NCBI GenBank assembly: GCA_950295325.1
Contig: OX485804.1
Span: 16,056,001-16,120,000, forward strand
DNA length: 64,000 nt
Direction of reading: 5' to 3'
Source: Polytrichum commune
Taxonomy: Eukaryota; Streptophyta; Polytrichopsida; Polytrichales; Polytrichaceae
Shown here piece after piece: positions 1 through 12,900 of this stretch. The translations under genes and the position numbers were made by a program. Each line of letters opens with the position of its first letter. Position 1 is the first letter of the stretch. The notes under the pieces were generated by a model. The model made no database searches and had not been told where the DNA came from. It saw only the letters and a list, made by a program, of their open reading frames with translations.

Positions 1-778
1 GATGGCGGCTGGTGATTGATTATCCTCATACAAATTTTGATAATTATCATAGCCAAGCATTAGAATTTAGATGAGCGCTTAAGGGTTAACCTAGAGCTTG
101 ACTAAGTGTTACCCTAAGTTTACCGCTTAAGAAACTATAGCAATTTCTATATCCATGAATATTTTTATATTTTTTAACTTTCATTTTTTCCCTTCATTCT
201 CCTTAGAATTTGTTTCTCTTTGCAAGAAAAAAAACTTCCTCGCTATTACTCCTCCTAAACATATACAAAATCTCTTAGTTTATCGGGTTATTGTATGCCT
301 CAACCTTAACCCTTAACTTCATGAGAGTCCAATTTTTAGCTTATGAATGACTCCAATATGAACATATGGTTGTTCACAAAAAATTATTAAAATCAAGCAT
401 TAACTAAAATTTCCCTTCATTGATATATTATTTATATCTAATAACTTCATATTATTTTGATTGAAAATTGTCAATTTTCTAGGGATTCTTTTGCTTACCT
501 CAAAGTGTACATCTATTCTTGATGTAATATTGAGAATTTTGGACGAAAATTTTCTTGCATATATCTATCATAATTTCTTGAAGTTGAATGATTCTAAATC
601 GATCATAAAGAAATCATAAAAATCACTAAACATTGCTACCGTATTGATGTGATCTTAAAATCATTAGCAACAACTTTCTTTTAGGTACAACTAAAACTGA
701 GATCTAGAAAACTTGCTTCTTAGATGATCTAATGAAACCACAATATGCTCCAGGAAGTTAAGGGTAAAATGCACACAC

Positions 779-3700
779 CTTGATCATATGCTGCAAAAGC
801 TTGTGAGCCAACTACTCCATTTGACACCCACCTACACCAAAAGCCCCACAGACTCACTTCAACAACAAATATAGCCATGGCAGACACAATGGATCCTATG
901 ATGTCCCAATTGTAGGAAAAACACACCTCCAAATTTTGTACTTTGAACATATGGGGACCATGTACAAGTTATGTATGTGGATGTCAACTATCCATATATT
1001 TATACATAGTTATTTTGGTATAAATTAAGTGTGGAATGTAACCCACCCCAATGACGAATCCAATAGTCCGTGTTGCAGATACAACACTTTCCGAGATTCC
1101 GGTCTGCATCAAAGAGCACACAATACTTTTGGTTAGTTTACATTGCCACATGCGGATGTCAACTTAGCATGTGATGACTCTTCTTTTGGACAAGTATAAA
1201 GCACCGGTTCACACGGTCCCCAAGTCCTAAGTCCAATGTCACTTGAGGTCAATCTGTGCAATCTCAACCGTTGAGAGCCTGGGAGTTGGGATTTACCACT
1301 TCATAGGGGTAGTCAAGTCCTAAGTCCCAAGTATGACATGGATGTCTACATGGCTACACTATTTGGAGGTGAGGTGAGGTGAGGCTAGGCTTAGGGCTTG
1401 TGTTGAGAGTTGGGTTGAGCAAAAAGCGAGACCTGACTCGCAACATAAGTCTCAAGAATTTTCATTACATAAAATGATCAAGATATGACATAAACCACAT
1501 TCTTCATGGGCTTTTGAGGCTAAAGAATTGGGACGTTATGCATGTTGGGACGTGTTGACATGAGTGTTGACTTGGACCCGGATACTTGTTATTTAGTAGT
1601 CTAAGATGTAGGATGCATTTACCTTGGTATTCTCTCGAGGAGAAGGATGTGACCATCTCCAGTGGTCACTCGCAACGATTCGTATGGGTACCTGCAACAG
1701 CCAAATCCACAATGAAATCACTCTCGGAAGATTAACGTCATAGAGTTAATTAATTGAGTAATTATTCAAAAACATTATCTTCTCATGAAGGGGACGCCAC
1801 TCTCTTCTTGCATTGCATTGATGAATGTTTATTGCCAGTAGAAGATTTATTTTGTGGACTTGATGGTTGCACAATTATGCGACGATATGCGATGATGTTT
1901 CTTTTTGCCTTTAGAGGAAATACAAGACTTTCATTTCAAGGGTGCAATTGCCTAGGACTCGTATGCTAGTAGTCTCTCTTCATCATTTTCCAACGTAACC
2001 TTATCAATTTTCTCCCAACATGAACTTGTCCAAAAAATATGCAACAAAGCTGAATTGATAAATGTATAGAAAACTGCTGTAACAGTTTTAACACTGGCAT
2101 GCAAACCTACAACCTTGCTTGAAAATAACATCGTCAAACATGTGGTATAACTGGTGCAATTGGGATGTGGAACATGAAAATTGATTAAATTTGGTGCAGG
2201 AAGTTTTGCAGCTCACCCTAGACTACTGATGATGTCCTCGCAAGTGCGCCCATCGGTGTTTAGGGTTTGTCCCCGGCGGACTTGTTTATGAGGTGTGGGA
2301 TCCGAGTCGCCAAGAGTAGAGGTGGTGCCCACAACAACATATTCATCATCATCCACCGATCGATTGGATTTAAATCTGTTGAAGATGAAGTTCAGAATCG
2401 CCAAGGGCGAAAAACAGATTTGTATAAATCTCCGCACACCGTCGAAAATGCGCTCAATTGAGAGCTCCACCAAAATCTGCAGATCCTCGATAATCCCCCG
2501 TCGGTAATCTCCTGTGTGTTTTGGCACTACGTAGTCCTTTGTTCCACTGATCAAATGCGACCGGGCCTCTATATTGTACACGTTGTTCAAGCTTGCAGAG
2601 CTAGAATCTGAAGGCAAGTCCTGGGTAATTTGTACTTCTCCTTCACTTGAATCTTTTGGAGTCAATGATCTCGTGGAAGACCTAAATCTTGGAGTCGGCC
2701 GAGTTTGAAGTTTCCCCGAGCACCTGCTTGGTGTGATCACATGATTAAACAACCCTTTCGTAATGCATCTGTGGGTAAGGTAGATGGGTCTTGAATGCTT
2801 ACTTTCTCTGACTAGTAGCCTACTTCTCATAGGATATGAAACATGTGATTAGTACGAAATGGTTCGCAAATCTAAATTGAGGCCGAAGCTGCATTCCTCA
2901 TGATTTTTGGAGCTCATAGAAAATCTCATATTCATTATCAAAGTGAAGACTCTCATGCTCTTTAACTGGTCATATAGGTCCTTTCAACTATGTTGACTTT
3001 TGAGTCTAAATTGGTGATCATATTTGAGCATGTAGTTTGATCTTTTTAAAATATATATCATTCTTGTATCTACTCTTGGAGTCACATCGAACCACACACC
3101 ACTCAAATTTAGGTGTCCGATCAGGATCAGTGGCTAAATTAGGACATCTACCTCAATCTTTATTGTTCAAGAATATCCAAAAGACTTGCATAATTGTATG
3201 AGTTTATGTTCCTTGAATTTCAAAACCAATAGATATATCCTTGAACTCTTTCAAATGAGCACCAAACAAAGGAATTTGATGCCTCTTTGAAGGGATTTTC
3301 TATTAAGAGCTCATTAGAGATTTTTGTGTAGGAGCTAAGTTTTTGAAACGTGGGTGGCACTCCTTGGACCTCCTCTTTCAATCCCAAAAACTTTGGGAGA
3401 ACTTTAGAGTCTGACCCATGAGACCCACCATACTAAACCTTCAACCCTAGCTTGACCAAAACCTGGCTATGCAATATGGGTTAACAAGCCATACATGTAG
3501 TTCATTGTAGTTATGCTTAATAAATGAGGGGGGTCACTTTATGTATAAGTTTTCAAACTCACCTCAACTTAGCCAGAAAACTTTGAGTTTGACCCGTAGG
3601 ATATTATCATTAAGCCTTGTGAGATGTTCTCTAAGGTTCTATTTGGCTTCAAGAATAAGATTTCAAGAATCAATGTCCTTGTTGACATGCATGAATGTTG

Positions 3701-6199
3701 AGCGTAGTCAAGTGGCAAGCTCTCATTGGTTGACACCTCATTGTTGCATGTATCTAAATATGGCTTGCCACCTCCCATCTACCAAGATTCAATTTAAGGG
3801 GTGCATGGCACAACCCAAATGGAATAAATCTTAGGTTATCCAAATAACCTAAGAATTATTCCAATTGCATTGGAAGTTTACATTAGATAGGCTCAATAGT
3901 GTGACCTTTTAAAGTGTGTGACTTATTGTGTTCACTTGGGGTTCCGAGTTACTAAGGTGAGGTCAATTTCACTTATTGACATGTGGAGGCTGCTACTTTG
4001 AAAATTAGGATTTCTTGCCGTATGTTCTCTATGAATTTTGTTCCAAAATCCAATATCTAGTATATTAGAAGTAACTATATTGAAAATCTACAAAATGTTA
4101 GGAATTAGTGTTAGTCGCACTAACGAGCCTATTTAGTGTACGTTAGGCTACTCAAGAAAGTTATGCCCTGAACAATGTAGAGCTCAATAGACACCATTAT
4201 TATACTTTGATGGAGAGGATAACATACAAGATTTTTAGAGGGAACAGCAACTTCCGCAAAGTTCGCTTCAAAATCGAGTTCTGCTTGCGGCGTCCGTGCT
4301 TGCTGCTGCTAGGTCGAGCATTCGGTGAGGCTTGTGAAAAACTAGGAGAGTTGAGTGAACTTCCCGCATCACCATATACACTTGATCCATCATCTGAATC
4401 ACTTCCAAAGTCCTCATCGGATTCATGCTCGTGTATGAATGCATTGAATGTCGAGACACCCCTGCGTAGCAAAAATTGACTCTGTCAAGATTATGACACA
4501 ACTCTTCTCGATTCCAAAGAGAATAACTAAGAAAAGTTAATCTTGTTCTCCTTTGATGATTTGAGTGCAGAATGAATGGACTTTGCTACTCCAAGAAGTC
4601 AAATCCTACAAAACTGAGCTGGCTTTAACCCATTCAATGTCCTGTTTATACATGCATTCATGACTTTACCAGCCCAGGAAAAACAAAGGAAAGTAAAGAA
4701 ATAAAACAAACAAAAACCCCAATGATCATGAATCTTAAATGTTCTCTGGCATGATTATATCATCATTGTTAAATTCTGAAAGAGAAAAAAGGTAAAAATT
4801 CTAAACCCTAAACCAGACACTGCAAGCATACGAGTCCAGAGGAATTGACCTACGTCACAGAAAACTTGTCTTATGTAACTAAAAAACTTGCAAATCCAAC
4901 AAAGTGGTAGATTTACATTGTTCTTTCATCGATGTGGGACGATTGCATAGGACTCATATGCTAGTAGTGAAAAGGCTTGAACTACTCAAAGACGAAAGTT
5001 ATCATGCTACCACCACATTACATCCTTGATGAAATTTCATGACTTACTCTTCCATCCAGCTTGGTAAGCGAGGGCCACGAAGTGTTGGATAAAGCTCCCA
5101 TCCTTGGATTCCGGCCAAGCTGGATTTGGCTGGCAACATCGCAAGAATGAATCCAAAGAAACTATTGATGAGCCTCACAGTGTTGTTGAATGATTCATGG
5201 CTGAATGTCTTGATGGATCTACATGAGAAAAGACAACCAATTAAGAAACCTAATGGCATTTTGGTACTAGACAATTTAGGGCCTTTACATTGTGAATCAA
5301 AGTTGTTGTAACAAGGTCCTAATTTATATGCATTAAGGCTGAAACTAGCTTACATGGGTTAATGCTTATCCTAAATATGTTAGCTTGTCAGTTTAGGCAA
5401 AACTTGGGTTAGCAAACCCAATGTTGTAACAATGTTATGGATTGCAATTTGACTCAAATCATGCTATGTTCAAGCAAATCATTGACATGCCATAACCTTG
5501 TCTATCAGATGGTAGCTACCATCCAATTCATTACATTTCCCCCCCAGAAAACACATCCTTAAGCCTCATAATTATTATTGGATCCATGCATCTTCTCTCG
5601 ATAACTTGATTCATTAGCATTAGTACCCCTCTCCCATTCCCAAAAGCTTTAGCAAAAGGTTCAACAACATGGAGTCCACGTCATGACAAAATTTAATTAT
5701 GCCCAAGCCACATGGCTCAAGTTCAAACTTGTCATTGCATAAGTGCAAGGTTGCTCTCTTGCACTATGTGTGTACAAAACCTACTCCATATCTTCAAAAG
5801 TTGTTATGGTGACTAACTTACACTACTTGACAATCACTTGTCATTCTCATGTATCTAAATGATGCAATAACTAACTTATTTAGGAGTCATGCTATTTGAC
5901 TACGGATAGATGTCTACATTTCAGTTCAAAGTCACATGCAAGTGGTGCTTCCCCCCATGGTTCCTACAACCAAGAGGAATTTGTCTGTTTTCTCCACTCT
6001 ACTGCCCCCATTATTCAAATTTTTATGAATTAAAATTAAAAACTTGATCTCACAAGAACCCTATTGCATCCTACAATATCCATAACCTCCCTTGGCAACT
6101 ATATCTTAACATATGAGATTTGGTGCACCAATAGACTGCAAAAACCAATTGCACTCACTCTTTCGCGATTCCCAGAACATTGTCAACCAGGCTCTGCAT
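779..6199 (-). CDS. Acid-lipase-like alpha/beta hydrolase gene, 5' half (7 exons, cut by window edge)
   Basis: Exons on the minus strand are 6159-6199 (ATG), 5048-5218, 4228-4461, 2217-2723, 1623-1691, 1047-1103 and 779-831. All have GT-AG borders and all junction phases agree, giving about 377 codons. The product matches what I recall of Arabidopsis At1g18460/At1g73920, about 700-residue lysosomal-acid-lipase-like hydrolases. Landmarks are the start MQSLVDNVLGIAKE, GWELYPTLRGPRLPSWMEE (about residues 52-70), an acidic Ser/Asp-rich stretch, RRGIIEDLQ, NTDGRTCEDIISSLGYPY, LLLERIPR, the oxyanion-region LQHGLLDSS and WVSNGVVGSQAFAAYDQG. The nucleophile elbow (GxSxG) and the other catalytic residues lie beyond the left edge. 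Role: probably ester-lipid hydrolysis; the hydrophobic stretches suggest membrane association (inference). Introns are 215-1504 bp and contain dispersed repeats. Identification is strong; the start rests on similarity and on a good donor (GTGAGT) after exon 1. Confidence -1.
2745..3180 (+). repeat. Dispersed repeat family R1, copy 1 (in lipase intron 3)
   Basis: About 430 bp beginning near AAGGTAGATGGGTCTTGAATG and running through TAGGATATGAAACATGTGA, TTTTGGAGCTCATA, TCATATAGGTCC and AGGTGTCCGATCAGGATCA. The same ordered blocks recur at 58140-58370 and 59860-60215. It has no coding capacity and no terminal repeats that I could find. It lies inside the intron between exons 4 and 3 of the lipase-like gene. 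Confidence -1.
3290..3425 (+). repeat. Dispersed repeat R2, copy 1
   Basis: A block containing TATTAAGAGCTCAT, TTTGGACCTCCTCTTTC-like sequence and AACTTTGGGAGAACTTTAG. It recurs, diverged, at about 10845-10985. Both copies are intronic, one in the lipase-like gene and one in the QueC-like gene. Confidence -1.
4855..4965 (+). repeat. Palindromic hairpin element H, copy 1 (in lipase intron 2)
   Basis: Imperfect inverted repeat with arms around CTTGCAAATCCAAC and GTGGTAGATTTACATTG, followed by the block GGACTCATATGCTAGTAGTG. Related copies are at about 19745-19860, 19905-19985 and, inverted, 31145-31250. The trailing block alone also occurs near 1948-1975. Probably a MITE or MITE fragment. Confidence -1.
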
Positions 6200-6900
6200 C
6201 GTGTCCGCCCACAGATTCCTCTTCTCATGCTCGAACACCAAAGCCTTTGCCTAAGTGGAAACGAGTTCCTCGCCAGTTCCCACTGCATGCCCTTCAAATC
6301 AAGGTACCTAGCCAAAATGGATGCGAGAACCCCCAACAGTGGTCACCAAAACAGAACTGGAGCTTCTCAGCTGCCAACAGGGCAATATAATTAAAGTGCT
6401 CGAGTCGGATAGCTCGATCGAATCAAGAAAATCACGTGGAATTACAGGCAGCTAAATAAGGAGGCGTGGGAGTCTACATCACCACAAGGATCTAATTATA
6501 TGCGATCCTCTGTTGGGTAATCAATAATTACCCTCTAAGAATCACAAGAAATCTTAAACAAGTGAGAGCGGATTTGATCTTCGGAGGGGGAAATGGCAGC
6601 ACACTGGGGGGAATTCTAGCACACGATCAATACAAGCTTCCTTGGTGGTGCTTGAGAAAATTATCTATTACCCCATCAAGGGTAACATGGTTTTACCCAC
6701 TATTCCTAAATCCGTACAGCTGCAGTCTATGCCCATCAAAGATATAAATTGATCAAGAATCTGTAACCACAGCCGACGCTGTTTGAGGGTTCAGCAACCA
6801 AGAACTACTTATCTAGCATGATCAAGCTCCAAAATGATTGCAAGTTCCAATTTGGTGCTTGCTCTTTAGCCTAATTCCTCCAGCCAAAAGATCACTTGCT
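6200..6900 (-). promoter_or_regulatory. 5' UTR and promoter region of the lipase-like gene (inferred)
   Basis: Sequence upstream of the lipase-like ATG at 6197-6199. It is locally more GC-rich between 6200 and 6400 than the surroundings, as expected of a leader. I could not fix a TATA box or a transcription start, and no other gene is visible here. Positional inference only. Confidence -1.
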
Positions 6901-6904
6901 GCTT

Positions 6905-7265
6905 CATTTTCTCTAGGTAAATAGATGTAAACACCGGCTTCCTAGAGTAGCAAGCATAAATAATGAGCCTCTTTGCCCGCAGGTTACCTATGTTGAATCA
7001 CTTGATAGATATAAAAATGAGAAATTGCATGAGAAAACAAGCATAAATGAAGAGCCTGTTCACTCGCATTCCTGCAGCCACAACACCACTTGTTTCAAAT
7101 TTTCTAGATAAATAGATGTTAACACCATCTTCCTGAGGAAGCAAGCATAAATGAAAAGCCCCTTCGCCCGCAGATTACCTACTCTTCACTAAATAGATAG
7201 ATACAAACGTCACTTTTGTTTAAAGGCAAGCATAAATGGTGAGCCTCTTCGCTCACGAGCCACTT
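6905..7265 (+). repeat. Cluster of four copies of a ~70-bp dispersed repeat (R3)
   Basis: Four diverged copies, at about 6912-6985, 7030-7070, 7108-7175 and 7188-7260. They are built around AAATAGATG, an ACACCGGCTTCC-like block, GCAAGCATAAATG and GAGCCTCTTCGCCCGCAG. Single copies recur at about 30072-30150 and 31003-31075, where the AGAT part is expanded. GAAGAGCCTCTTC is a short perfect palindrome inside the unit. No coding potential. Confidence -1.
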
Positions 7266-9960
7266 CCACTTCGTTGAACTTCGTTAGTGTATTGATTCAC
7301 AATGTCCACTTAAATGCGGCACCTGTTGAAAGTGGTTCTGATGTTGGGTTCTCATCAGCAAGCTGTCCCATCTCTTATGACAAAGAAAACAAAAGAAGTT
7401 CGTACAACTAATTACCATCAGTTTCAGAAACAGAAATTATGGCAACAAGGAACATGGCACTTGATGTGATTTGGAACTTGAGCGTACTGACACGACAAAG
7501 CAATTATAAGATCACAGACAACACTGAATTCATGTTGCTGATGCAATAGTTCTGCTTCCTGTTTCTCTGACAAACCGTGGTCTTTTGACCCTCATAGTTG
7601 ACCACTTGCTTGCACACGAAGCAACTTGGGCAAGAAACCGCAGCAGTAAAATATTGATTTTCACAAAGACGAGGGGAGATATCCAATGCAAAAATTCTAA
7701 TGTGAACATTGTGATTAGCCTTGGTTCCAATGGGACACTAACTGAGTGTGAAGGCCAAAATCCTTGTTTGGCTGTCACGTGTCACAGCATGATCTCGCCT
7801 GAAAGCTGCCTCAATTCTTGGCCTCCACGAATTCATCCCATTGCAGAATTTACGATTCAAATTCTTCCACCAATTAACAAGCAGGAAGCCTCACTAACTA
7901 CACTGTTTATGGTAAATAGTGTAGGCAGATGTATTGTGTAAGTCTTGGCTTGGGCACTCTTATAGTGTGGCCCATATTAAACACTATCACATAAGAAAAT
8001 AGTATGCAACCCTAGTTACATCTGTCATGCCCTTGAGATGATATATCCACCCTTTCACCTACGTTTCGAAAAGCTTTCAAATGCATGCTTTTTTCAATCC
8101 AGTATAAACAATGCAACTTACAACATTAACCTTCATGTTAAATAATGTGGGTTAATAAATGGTGAGCATCCACAATATCATCAAATTTCTTAGTGTGGAA
8201 ATAAGTTCAATAGCGTGGTCCACCATAATCAATGCGCCTACTCACCTATCAACTAACTGCTCATTTGCATTGGACTAACAAAATTATTGCTTGCTCATAT
8301 ATTTTCATTCAATTGACTAAATTTCCTTGAAATTCCATAGTTTATATTAAATATTATGCACCGGAATCATGAGCTTATTTCCACACTACATTGCTTGGAA
8401 AGAATAGTAGTTTGCACATGGGTTTCCAACACACAATATTAGCATCTAGTGTGGCCAAAATATTGTCAAGCACACTAATTGTCTAGTATAAAGTATAATG
8501 TGTGTTATAGAATCTAGCACATAATATCATATCAAATTATCGTTTAACATTTCAGTTTACTCTCTAGATTAGTTAGGACTTATTGCTCAACACTAAATCT
8601 TTACCCACAACATCTGCCATGAATAGTGTACTGAGGACCACAATCTTGGGATATGCACTTGGGTTGAACCAAGTGTTGCTCACGGCAAGGAACCGTTTCT
8701 CTATAGCCTTCCACGTACTAACACTAGTTCTGACTCGTGTAGTACTAGCACCGCAGAAATAGCCAAGGATCGTGGCAGCCATGTAAGTGGAAGGTGAAAA
8801 CTTTGGGAACATCTGATAGCTCCAAACTTTAGGTAAATTAATTTTAAATTTAATACAACCCCCGGGTTACCATTGTGGACCTCGAATCGGTCTTCGATAG
8901 TGAGATTAAGTTGGAGTGCATCAACCGCAAACCTAAAGGAGGGCATGGTTTCACTAGACTCCTAAGCTAATGAAAACATGGGTTACCAGTTCCACCGATT
9001 ATAATACATTATATGACATGCTTAGATGGGGAGATAACCTATATATGAGAGAAACTTCACTCACCATAACAACTTGGTCAAGAAATATGGTATTGGCAAA
9101 GGCACCACATACAATTAACAACTTTCCCTTGTACAAATATTTACTTCGCAAATTACTTTGAATGAGTGAGGAAAGATGTTAAAGCAAATGTGGGATGAAG
9201 GCACTCAACAAAAATTCATATAAAATGCAACCATTATTTCCAGTACCACAATTCTTTGGAGCCTGTCATTTGGAGTATACAGTAAGAATTAATTCCTAAA
9301 CACAACCCAAGACATCCACCATTGCTATGTACATGATAGTCCAAGTCTACGATAAACACTCATGAGTCATTGCCCTTCCATGATCTTCCCATAATGTGCA
9401 AGCCTCTTTTCAATGGACATGAAAGATTTGAGTGTTTTGAAATTCAAAGTACCAGAATACATCTTGCATGGAGTTTAATTTTTTATGTATTCTTGTTTCC
9501 GCAAGAAATACTTACAACGTGCATTTAGTCACGCACATAAATCTCACAGAACAGTTTCAGGTTGGATTGGTCCACATTAGCAAGTACCTACTTTGTTGGG
9601 TTCTTCACTTTCCAGGTAGAAAATACCTCATGGATCACTTCTCATAGAATCCAGGTGGTTCTTGCTCCAAAACTGAAGCGAAAGCTTGTTTCCGTGATTT
9701 ACACTGCTCTCAAGTAAACAAAAACACATCATTTCACTACGTTTCCAATACAAATATGCAGGGTTATACCTCCATATGGCATAATACAGCCTCACCCACT
9801 TTTTACACAACCTGATCTCGAGTGTGACAACAGTTCTTCAGGGCAGATGTTGAAAAAGAGTAGAGATTTAGTAGAGTCTAGGGTTTAGGGATGCCATATC
9901 TATCAACAATATTTTCAAAAGTGTTCCCACCTTGGATTAAGTCACAGTCACCTTCAAATG
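7266..9960. other. Intergenic, no recognisable gene
   Basis: Only short unlinked ORFs occur. Those at 7585-7941 (plus) and 8573-8946 (minus) match no family I recognise and show no convincing splice structure. The stretch 7960-8560 is AT-rich, with repeated 'TAGTGTGG' words suggesting old MITE debris. Confidence -1.
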
Positions 9961-12900
9961 TTACCAAGTGAATGTGAATCGATGTGAAGGTGATTGTAAT
10001 CTCTGTCCAGGGTTTAATGCCAACATGAATGTTCTACACTAGAAAATGAGGACGAGCCTGTCTAATTTAATCTGCACTTTCACTACCATTTGATTGCTGA
10101 GCAATCAGCCCTCAAAGGTCCAACAGGCCCATTCTGGGCCTGAAGGTGTCATACAGAGGGATTTAAGAATACTTCTTGATGTTTTTTAGATTAAAGTGTC
10201 AAAAGTGACTCTACCTAAAGTTTTCCCCATTTCTCGTATGCATTATTCCAATCAGAGAGTACATCTATGTAATTTGAAGTACAGGGAGATCCCCAGGTTG
10301 ATTTAAATGATGTAGACTCAAGTACATACCCTGTATATCTAATCGCTGTTGCCACATATGATTTTATTTTCACTTCCTCTTTTTGATAGGTCGTGCTAAA
10401 TATGGAGGATTCAATATCATAGACCAAATCAAATATTATTTCAATACTTGTTGAGGGTTCCTACAAACCGTCAGGTATCCTGTATAAACACTTCCCCGGT
10501 CTTTTAAGAATTAAAAACATTAGAAACGTGGTGTGCAAAATAAATAATACCTGATGGCAGCAACCGCAATGCACCGGTCGACCCACCATACAGCTGTATG
10601 TGTCTGCAAAGGGCACACCTAGTGACTTGCCCAAAGTGATCACTTCGGCCTTGCTTAGATGGCTGTCTCGTCAATAAACAATGTCAGAGTTTTAAATGGC
10701 GCACACACAATGGAACCAATTGCTAGTTCAGCATCGAAAACTCTAAACACATTCTTCAAGCCATCAACCAAGAATCTGTACAGGCACTAAAATCTCCAAG
10801 ACCATAGAGTTATCCATAAAGTCCCTCAAAGAGGGACGAAGCCGTGAGTTTGATCCTTCTTTGAGAAAACTTTGTATTAAGAGCTCATCAGCTCGTCGTG
10901 TATCCGAGCCTATTTTGAAAGTTGGGTGAAACTTTTTGGACCTCCTCTTTCCACCTCTCAAACTTTGAGAGAATTTTAGGAATAAAAAAGGGTATGCGCA
11001 TGGGACATGCTATCCTTCATCCCGGAATGGCCTATGCAAGGCTAGCTTGGCCTACCTATCCTAGTAGGACAAGCTAGAAAGCCGGTTTTAAATAGCCCGA
11101 CACCACTCTTTGTGTCTGGTAATTTAAGCATTAAGAAAACTTGGGTGACTTTGTGTTAATTCTCATAAACTCAGGGTTTGGGACTAAACCCATGGTTTCA
11201 TCTGATTTACTTTTCAGATAACTCTCATGACTTCATCCACACAAACTCCAGGTAGCAGAATGTTTTGTGTGTAACTCAATGAGATTAAATATCACTTGTG
11301 ACTAGCATAGACACTGAGGTGAATATGGCCACATTGTACACGTATCAAAAATGGGTAATCTCCACAGATGTTAGGCCGGGGATTTGTGGCACTCAAGTAA
11401 AATCATCCGTGCGGATGAAAAAAACACAGGAATCATCTAAATGGCTATTTTTGGGCAATTTGATTCCGGAAATAGAGTCAAAGGCCCCGAATTAGTCTAG
11501 TGACGTCACATTCGAATGAATCGGCCCTCAACCCCATAGGGGGGCTTTTTTTATTGGAGCCACTTCATCCACGATATCTTGGATGGATGATTTTACTTGA
11601 GTGCCACGAATCCCCAGCCCAGATGTTAGGTGGTGCAACACAAGAGGAGTTGCAGTTTGTATTTGTAACTGAATGCTCACGGTTGACATTTTGACACCAA
11701 AACTAGAACATGTGAAGAGAAACCTTTCCTCCAAAGTGTTTTCCAAGATTTTTCCATGACCTGTGTACCTTCCCACCTTAAGTTTGTGAAGTACATTCTA
11801 AATATGTACACTGTATTGAACTGTATAATTACATGGATCAGGATCTTACAAAAGCCCCTCGAAATACGACCGGCGTTTAGAACAACATTTATGGTACTGA
11901 TGAACTAGGCCCTTGTAAAATTACCTCAATGGAGCAAGCAGTGTCACAGGTGGGCGCAATGTGGCTGTCATCAACCGGAAACTATCAAGAAAGGGTTGTG
12001 ATGAGCTGCAACGGGTACAAACGGAGACAAATTAGAGGCAAACATTGTTTGACTAGTGCAAAACAATTTCTATCGTCCATGAACTGAGTCAAAAAACCAA
12101 CCAAAAAAAAAAATCTATTGTGTAATTCTTGCCTTGAATAGGAGCCAAGATCCTCTTTGTTAAGTCCTAGAGCAATCACTTGCGACCCTACCTTCAACCC
12201 AACATTCAAGTCACTGACAATTTCCATGCTTTCAAAGCTATGCAAAGCACATTTCATCATCTTAACTTGACATCCACTTATTAAAGAATTTTTATTTTTT
12301 CCTAGAGTACTGCAAAACGATGTTTTTTTCTTCTTTTTCTAATGGCTCCCTCTATTGAAATGAGCATAAGTGGAGTTGAATGCAGTTACAGAGGCAGGTG
12401 AACAAATACCGTAAGGTGCTTCCTGGTTCATCACTTTTCAAGCCAAACCATAATTTCCACATGGGCTTTGAAGGGTCTTAACCAATATAATAAGACTGCC
12501 ATGTGGCAAAATTTCAGGAACAGTCATTCATTAAAATCTGAAGCAGGAAGCACTCTATGGTATAGCTCAAATTGGAAGAACCTGGAGAATGTGAGAGATT
12601 CTAGAATACATGCACAGATGATTTGACGTGAGCATGTGTGCACAGGATCACAAAGGGGGAAAATCCTATGAGTTTCTTGGCCCTCTGTCTCCAAAAAGAA
12701 ATTTCAAAAAAGTTCATGAGTGAAGAGGGAACCTGAGAGGCATAGCTGGCTCCAATGCCGAGTATCACGAGATTTCTGTGTGGAAGAGGAACAAATGCCT
12801 TTGCCGGCTGTTGCAAAGCCCTGAACTGCTCCCCAACCTGAAACCCTAGCAGTAAATCCTAATCATCTCCTCCTCATTCCATATTTCTCTAAATTGGGTA

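Noticed and set aside
7108-7175. Hammerhead ribozyme in repeat R3 (CTGAGGA followed by GAAA in one copy).
   Set aside because: The intervening bases do not form stem II, the GAAA is present in only one copy, and no closing stems were found.
8573-8946. LEA2-like protein exon on the minus strand.
   Set aside because: Two frames would be needed and no conserved motif is convincing.
10215-10461. Alternative last exon of the QueC-like gene (open for about 80 codons after an acceptor-like TTTGTAG).
   Set aside because: It lacks the fourth zinc-ligand cysteine at the expected position and does not look like the QueC C-terminus. The exon at 9961-10038 fits better.
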